The notes under the pieces were generated by a model that was not told the DNA's origin, ran no database searches, and saw only the letters and a list, made by a program, of their open reading frames with translations. This document shows, in pieces, positions 57,174-64,000 of a DNA stretch of 64,000 nucleotides (position 1 is its first letter; each line of letters opens with the position of its first letter). Source of the DNA: Lineus longissimus (Eukaryota > Nemertea > Pilidiophora > Heteronemertea > Lineidae). The translations under genes and the position numbers were made by a program. The stretch lies in assembly GCF_910592395.1 (NCBI RefSeq), contig NC_088310.1, positions 7,755,501-7,819,500 on the forward strand, written 5' to 3'.

Positions 57174-60100
57174 GAAGCTTTGGGACCAGTATACTGTCTT
57201 ATGACAATGTGACCGAAGATGCGAAAGGTTCCGCAACATATGCATCAAAACATCAATAAAAGGGTGAAATGTAAAAAGTGATGACGAAAACTGGATGGGG
57301 ATAAAAAATTACTTTAGTTAGTACTAAATTGATCTGGGTATAGAAATGCTTTGAATAGTACACATGCTTGACTGGGCAGTTGTCACGACACTATTGCCCA
57401 ATCTCATGATTGCCATGCCTGTACGCCGGTTGATAAATGCTGAAATCATCGACCACGACTTGTCAGACAGAAATCTATCATGTTTCTATGACCCTCAGGT
57501 CGTGTTTCGGTATCGCAGTATGTATCTGAAATTGCACAAGCCTCGTCTCCAGGGAACTGTTCGCCAAGGTTATGCCATTGACACAGTGCCTGTATAAGGC
57601 CCTGGAGGCGAGATTGCAATTTTGTCTACTGCAGCTTCGCAATAATCATTCACTTGTCGCATGTTTTCAGACAGTACCGGAAGTAGTTGACTGGTGCTTT
57701 ATCCCATTGCCAGTGATGCGACGGCCAAGCAGAAGTGACATCATGAAGTAATTTACTTGGCCCATAAAAGGATTCTAAAGCGTGTTTTTTTTTCGTTGAT
57801 ATCATGTCACGGGAAATTAGTCTACACTCGATTTTCAAACAAAAGAAATTAATGGAAGCGACATGTCAATCTATTTATCAATGGTTGACCGACCTAATAT
57901 GTGTCGCGCGTTAAAAGTAGCGTCTGACCGTGCCCCAACGCCATGCACGCCATGACCTGAGCTAGAAGGAAATCGCGCCAAGATGATCTCTCCCAAGTCC
58001 AGACGTTAACACCAGTATTAGGAAGGATGATATCGATCGATTGATACAAAAGGAAACATTACACAGTCTCACTTTTTCTCAAGTTATGAATTTTTTTCCT
58101 TGGAAGACATAGCCTAGTCAGCCATGTCGGTCATCGTACCAAATGAAGAGATTTATTGGTACAGTGAAAGAAGTCGTCACATATTCAGTCCGGGCTTTCC
58201 GAAAGCAAAATAGATTAGTTCGTGAGACATCCGCCCGTATTGTCCAATCCGATGTGTTACATTCTGCATCATCGGTGCGCTGACCCAAAATGAGCCATCA
58301 CAGGGCGTTATTCTAAGGAGACTTCCGGTCAATTTTGCTCTTGGAAATGGATGATTCAGGGGTGTTCAAAGTGATCCATATCACTCTCTTGTTATATAGA
58401 TACACCCATTAGTGCATTTTACGCTAATATAAAGATATCCGCTTTCACCGGTGTCCTTGGGAACGTCAATTATACAATGTCATGTCTATGATTTTAAGCA
58501 AATTGCCTGTAAAAGATTATTAGACCGAGCGGTTATAACACCGTCTCCTCGGGAATATACCAAGAGGAAACAGAATTGGCGTTTTAAAAATAAATGTTAC
58601 AGTCGGTTTTCTACGAAACTCTGGCCAAATTCATCACTGTGCACTTAGAGCTATAACGAAACCAATGACCCTAACGCCTGAACGGATCTAAGCAATAAAG
58701 TATTTTGTTTGTCAGATATTTTCTTCAAGAGACAGTGTTACCTTTCACCACGAAAGAACAACTGAAAACAATGCGTCCCCTACCCATAATGCAATGCGAT
58801 GCGCCATCACTCCTTTCAAAACTTTCGCATCGTTTGTTCCTTCTTTTTGGTTTAAAAAAACAAAATTTTAAATGCAATCCTACAAATAATCTATTGGATA
58901 ATCGAAAGAGTTTACTCAAATAGCATTAACTGAAATAATTTAACTTACCACCGACGGACGCTACGCTATAAGCATCCGCCTTCCGGCCTGACTTCGCTAT
59001 CCGAATGCTACTGCTAAGTTCGTAATAAATTAATGTTACACCGCGCACTCGTAATAGAAAGTCTATTAACTGAATCAAATCCCTCCGAGGGTCCTGAGCG
59101 GCTATCCAGAGTCCTAATATATCAGAGTATGCAAGATTTTGCGGGTGTTCTGCCTCCGTGTGCAAGATTGCGGAGGGAGTTCCGAGACGGCCAGGTCGTG
59201 ACGAGCTCAGCGGGAAGAGTAACGCAAGGACCTCGAAAAGAACCGGCAAAGGGCAACAACTGGGATCGGCAGGTTCATGCCACGTGCATTACTGCATTTG
59301 GAATCTGCATGAGTAAAGTTGATGCGTGGAGGGAAAGAGCATTTAGATCCTTTTACCAGTGTGCATGTTGAGTCAGTAAGTTAAGTAGCTGATCAAATTG
59401 CTGATGGATAAGTAATCAGTCGTCCCACGCTCTTGCATTGAGACGATTTCATGAGAAATGTTTAGTGAAGGCCATGATACCGTTGACGGATCTTCATGTT
59501 CTTCTTCTTCGCCCTTCCCACTCAACCTACCAGTTAAAATACATGATTGTGTGTGTTCGTTTTTCGGGTTGCTGTGGTCAACGCAAAGAGTTCATAGGCA
59601 ATACATTGTACGCGGCCGTGAATCGACGAAAAAAAAACACGGTTAGAGGACAATTCGAAAACACCCAATCCATTGCACTATGGACAAGCGCGTCACGGGC
59701 ATACCCTGCTATACAGACAGGAAGAACGTACCAATGGTTACGTCCTGTGTTATTTAGGGTGGACAGGTGTACATTTGATGCTGCCGGTGTATAGCCGCTT
59801 AAAAAAGCGTGCCCCCCCCCCATCACTGTTAAATACCAAATGGTCCTAGATCCCGGGGAGGTTAATCGGGTATGTGTCAAGCTTATTCATCTGCCGTTCC
59901 TCCACCATCAATCAGCCATTCACCACAAAGGGTGCATTCGCCAAGTGATTTTTGGAATTCATCAATATTCAAGTGTGCCACTTGGATAATGATGTATTGA
60001 GATTTAAGTGGGTTTTTTAACCCTCAGAACGGGTGGAATTATGAATACCGTAGGAAGTCGTCGGTCACGTATGTCCTCTTGTACTGACAAGCTTGATGCC

Positions 60101-61516
60101 TCTCGGACGGGCAAACTTCCGTAAAGGATGCTTCCGTCAAAAGAGCGAAACCGTACGAACGGAAATACTTAAAAAGCGCGTTTCTGGTACGTACCAATAT
60201 TTGATGTGAGTAAAGGCAGTGTGTCCATCGCTAAGTGTTTCTTGCCTTGGAAAGGCTAGAGATAAACTCATTGACACGTTTCTCTCTGTGCCCGATTCCG
60301 TCCGCTAATGAAAGTGCATTGAGATACGGGAAAAATGGCAACTTTACGCACCAGGTGTATCACACTATCTTCAACTGATGTTGAAGGCAAATTATTCCAG
60401 TACAGGATTCTTGTTGTCCGGAAAACTAGGTGAGTTGGGGAGCAAAACGTTTGTATATTGAAGAAAACAAAAAAAAGTTAAAACGCGGATAAGAAAACCC
60501 GAACCCACAATCAACTCGGTAAAACTGGGTGGCTTTTTACAACGCTGTCGTGTCGGATTCGCTTATTTGCGGCCGCTGCTACACCGCCTACATGTATGAT
60601 GATTTTCCTTTGTTCTGACACATGTAATTACGAAGGGTCATCAATGTTCCAAATCACGTCTCATACAACAGTCAAGGTCCCGTATTTCTTGATTGCGGAG
60701 TGGTCAGCAGAACTTTAGGAGAGGGCAAATCAAGTCGACCAATCGCCACATATTTACCGCTGCAACGTTTTTTTAGCCGCACAGTCCGGAGGGCGATAAT
60801 TTCGTGCACTTTTCGTCAACAGGTCGCCAAATGTCCTTCAGGATAGAATGTCCGGGGAACAAGGGGAGGCGAAAGGTAGGACAGGAGAGGACGGGTCATA
60901 TGCAAACTAGAAACCAGGCTATAAGAAAACCTGTGAGGAAGGGCCCCGGCGCAAACATTCTCCAGTTGGTCTGAATACGCTGGCGGCAAAAATCGCACTG
61001 GGGCCGGCAAAGCCGACGGTGATTTAAAAAATGTCGCTGTAGATTTTGCCGCACAATAAATATGCAAAATAATACATAGCCTTGGGCTGAAGTGCGCATC
61101 CATATCGTAATGTGAACCAGGGCGACGACCGTCAACTGACATGGGACATGATAAACACGAGAGTCAATTATCGGAAAAATTAATGAATTCTCCGTTCTTG
61201 CTTTGCCAAAAAGTGTAGTTTTTCCAATCATCCTGTTCGGTTACAGGAAGCGATGGCATTTCATCAATAATGCCATTGATAATCGAATCTTTAAGGGTTT
61301 GATGTCCGTAGTCAATAGACAATGCAGAAGTAATCACTCGTTCAGGCCTCAGAGCCGAGATTGGCGTTAGCTAAACGAGTTGATGGCCTCGGAAGGAAGG
61401 CCGTCCTGAGTCCTGCACATTTTGACCATCAAGTCCTGGACGCACTATATACGCCTACTCGGACTTCTTTAAACGTGCGGAGAAGGGATTATCTCAAGGC
61501 CTGGTTGTTCAAAGCT
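57174..61516. other. non-coding with GC-rich patches
   Basis: Patches at 58950-59370 and 60830-61140 are richer in GC and have frames on both strands (58926-59249 -, 59033-59371 +, 60816-61231 -). None is recognised. A 10-C run lies at 59812-59821. No splice-supported exon found. The patches may be old transposon fragments. Confidence 0.45.
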
Positions 61517-61557
61517 CCGTTATCTGGTTTGGCGACCGCTAAACCACCGTTATCTTA
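61517..61557. repeat. hairpin between CCGTTATCT direct repeats
   Basis: CCGTTATCT occurs at both ends of GGTTTGGCGACCGCTAAACC, which is a near-perfect palindrome. A palindrome inside a 9-bp direct repeat can mark a small insertion, but it may also be part of a larger unknown repeat. Confidence 0.5.
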
Positions 61558-63069
61558 ACGTGCCGCCAAGTTTGCTCCCCACCAGACCCAGTGGAGCGGT
61601 CTCGTTCTGTCGCCCGTCGAAGAAAGACGATCAGGATTACGATACATGGCCTGCAGAAGAGTCTATCCCTAGCTAACCGTGCACGCCAGGAAAATGACTA
61701 GAAACTAGGTATTATATCCGCCTTAGCCCTTCAGAATGCGCTTGTCTTTCACGTTGACGAGTAGGACACATCAATTAGGTGTTGCCGGTGTTTAGTCTTG
61801 TGGAAAGATAACCTGCTGCGGGTGTATAAACGGGAGATCGGATCAACTGGTCGCGAAGTCCCCGGGAGATGAGAAGGATTTGCGAGATTGTCGCTCCGGA
61901 TCTCGGGATGTCTAAGGCCAGTAGCTAAGTTGTATGGTCAATTCGCAAAAATTGAGGTGCGATCTTTGGAAGTCCAGAATAGTTTGAAGGTTGAGTGCGG
62001 GAACCACCGAATAGGCCAATAAATCCAATTGGCGCCTAACTGCATGTATAGTGGTACGTAAAACGCTCATCCCGCTCATTCCGGAGGAATACTCCCTGGA
62101 GAATAACACCTCCAAATTGTTTTTAAGTTTTTAAAGTGGCCGAAAAACGAAACATTCGTTAACGCTCTACTCGTGTTGGAGGCTGAGTTTCCTTCTCGAC
62201 TGGCATATCCCGGATGGGCGCGGCACAAGCGCCCTTTGTTTAAACAAACTGACCAGCTTCCGACCCTGACAAAATGAAGTACATGTATACTGTGGATTAC
62301 GCTTATAAAAAGACACAGGGGTAGCTGATGCAAACAAAGCCTAAAGGTACATCAAAACTTGATGAAACAATGTCAACTATACGGAGAAATTTACCCTGAG
62401 TTACATGTATAGTTGAAGCCCCTCCGTAGTCATAGCGACTAAATTTTCAATAGAATTCTATTTAAGTTTGCGATATTATGCCGGCGGAAATTTGAACTGT
62501 GTCGTCAGCCCAGTGGTACTTTGATCTCACATTTAACAGCACATCAAAAGCCCAGGGGGAATCCGAAGTTAAAATTTTGGCAATTATAGACAATTTCTGA
62601 AAATACTTTTTTCCGATGAATAAAAACCGATAATTTCCAGCTTGCAGTAAAACTCGATCAGATGGTGATAACTGTATATTATACAGTGGAGATTATTGAA
62701 TTTGTAATTTTCAAAGCATTTTTTGAGGCATCATTCTGAGAGTTTATAAATTTGATGAAAAAGGCTGGTGGATAACAGCTCGAATAATGATACAATTCTA
62801 TATTGTAGAGTTTATCAATAGTATTGGTGAGATTTATCAATAGTTTTTGTGGAAGTAATGATTTGGTGGGGGAGTTGTGGAGGTTCGTCGATGGCCTTAC
62901 TACATATTGTAAACAGTGGACACGTATGGATTATATCATTTCGGAGAATATAACTTTTGTCAATTTAGTACAAAGGAGAGACAACGTTATAAAAATCTGA
63001 TGAACTTCAGGCAGCAACCACTCTTATATTGATATTTTCAGGAACACTTTCTTAGTTTCTGGATCTTCG
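61558..63069. other. non-coding, one short shared repeat
   Basis: 62067-62118 matches 18147-18205 (GGAGGAATACTCC...GAGAATAAC.CCTCCAA). No gene is supported. The rest is unique and AT-rich after 62400. Confidence 0.45.
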
Positions 63070-63135
63070 CATAGCCCGCGAAATGCAAACGCGAACGCCC
63101 ATCTTATTGTTCGACCTCCTGATAACGATATCAGT
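63070..63135 (+). mobile_element. MITE-like GGGAGTTTT family, copy 3 (partial)
   Basis: Only the left half and core remain: GCCCGCGAAATGCAAACGCG, AACGCCCATCTTATTGTTCG, then ACCTCCTGATAACGATA. The GGGAGTTTT ends are not found, so this copy is truncated or decayed. Confidence 0.65.
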
Positions 63136-64000
63136 ATACAAGTCATGCGATTTCATGCCAGGTTGATGCTCCTTCCAAACTGTCGTCTGCACCTGTTCGC
63201 TGTCATTCGGATCAAGTCAACTGAATCACGATCCACTATCTATAGACATCGATGAGGCGGAACAGTAGCGACATTCTCTCGCACTTCGTCGCTCTTCGGC
63301 TGCGGACATTCCGTTGTCTTGGCTGATTGCAGGGAGAGGATTGAACGCCAATTGTAATGTGTTACATGAAGCTGGGTAGGAGAGAAACAGAACTACTGTA
63401 ACCTCGACTATGAACCGTCCTTTCTGACTTGAGACTCAATTTAATAAATTGCCAGACAAAACAAAGTTTTTCAAGAAAGGATATAGTTTCCGTCGCAACA
63501 GTATGTAAAACAGGGCCATTTCACTGACGATCTTTTTTGGCGGGAATAATTTTTGCGGCGCTTCCACGTGGCCGGGCTGGGTTTTTGGTTGAAATCAAGT
63601 AAATATCTGGCAGTATCATGAACCGAACGGCACATAATTGGTGTCTTTAGAAAGGGAACTTCATCAGCAATCCTGTTAAATAGATAATGAGTCAATTCTA
63701 ATTCTATGGAACACAATAACACCAAAAGAAGGACATTTGTCAATGAAATCTATATCATCTCAACTCGGCATTCTGTAGGCCTGGCAAGTCGCTCGAGATA
63801 TATCCCTTCTGAGTTTATATTGTAAACATGCTTGCAATACATTTTGGTAGTGGCGCTGGTGATTTTGAGTGGTAGCAGCGTTTTTTTATTAAAAATTTGA
63901 AAATAATAATAATAAAATCCGATGCGGGGACCAAAATCCGATGCGGGCGCGCTGATGCTTAACCGGTATTGTTTTTGTGTGGCCTAAGTGATGTCCTTTA
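63136..64000. other. non-coding
   Basis: Unique sequence; AATAATAATAATAAAA near 63902 and a nearby direct repeat CCGATGCGGG (63919 and 63938). The frame at 63471-63743 (-) is unrecognised. Confidence 0.5.

Noticed and set aside
58926-59371. GC-rich overlapping frames as a gene
   Set aside because: Both strands are open over the same DNA, nothing is recognisable, and no splice borders are seen.

Overview
This looks like nuclear DNA from an animal, most likely a marine invertebrate. It has low coding density, AT-rich unique sequence, several minisatellite/satellite arrays, tRNA-derived SINE-like copies, palindromic MITE-like elements and scattered ACATGTAC-type short repeats. It has no bacterial gene packing, no ribosome-binding sites and no long reading frames (the longest is 168 codons). 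The phylum is inference only; nothing seen here fixes it.

There is no gene I recognise by family. Most short reading frames are at chance level for 64 kb. The best coding candidates lie on the minus strand between about 33.7 and 38.7 kb. In order of transcription they are an exon with eight cysteines (38.4-38.7 kb), a 1-1 phase exon (36.9-37.1 kb), an exon with a clear transmembrane helix and a WRR stop-transfer motif (36.16-36.32 kb), and a terminal exon with a charged tail (33.73-33.91 kb). Splice-like borders and phases can be chained through all four, which suggests, but does not prove, a single-pass membrane protein of unknown family. Other weak exon candidates are at 27.7-28.1 kb (-), 31.4-31.6 kb (-), 39.05-39.37 kb (+) and near 2 kb.

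Repeats, left to right: a diverged direct duplication (1.1-1.4 kb); a perfect 26-bp-stem hairpin (12.6 kb); a foldback family with TACGAAG-rich arms (6.4, 13.4, 39.4 and 43.6 kb); a TA-flanked MITE-like family with GGGAGTTTT ends (14.5, 57.0 and 63.1 kb); tRNA-like SINE heads (18.5, 21.0 and perhaps 50.4 kb); a 40-bp satellite (23.4-24.5 kb); an element with 75-bp inverted ends (27.1-27.7 kb); a 70-80-bp array (34.3-34.7 kb); a nested array with a 51-bp core (40.5-41.5 kb); and a 62-bp satellite of about 42 copies (43.8-46.5 kb). The 62-bp satellite starts exactly where a foldback arm ends and runs straight into two further minisatellites. Several pairs of diverged interspersed repeats link distant parts of the window (7.8/19.1, 18.1/62.1, 26.8/29.4, 32.3/49.6 and 51.1/54.0 kb).

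The window therefore reads as an intergenic or intronic, transposon-derived region with one possible receptor-like gene. I did not find a defence system, operon, CRISPR array, virus or metabolic cluster.
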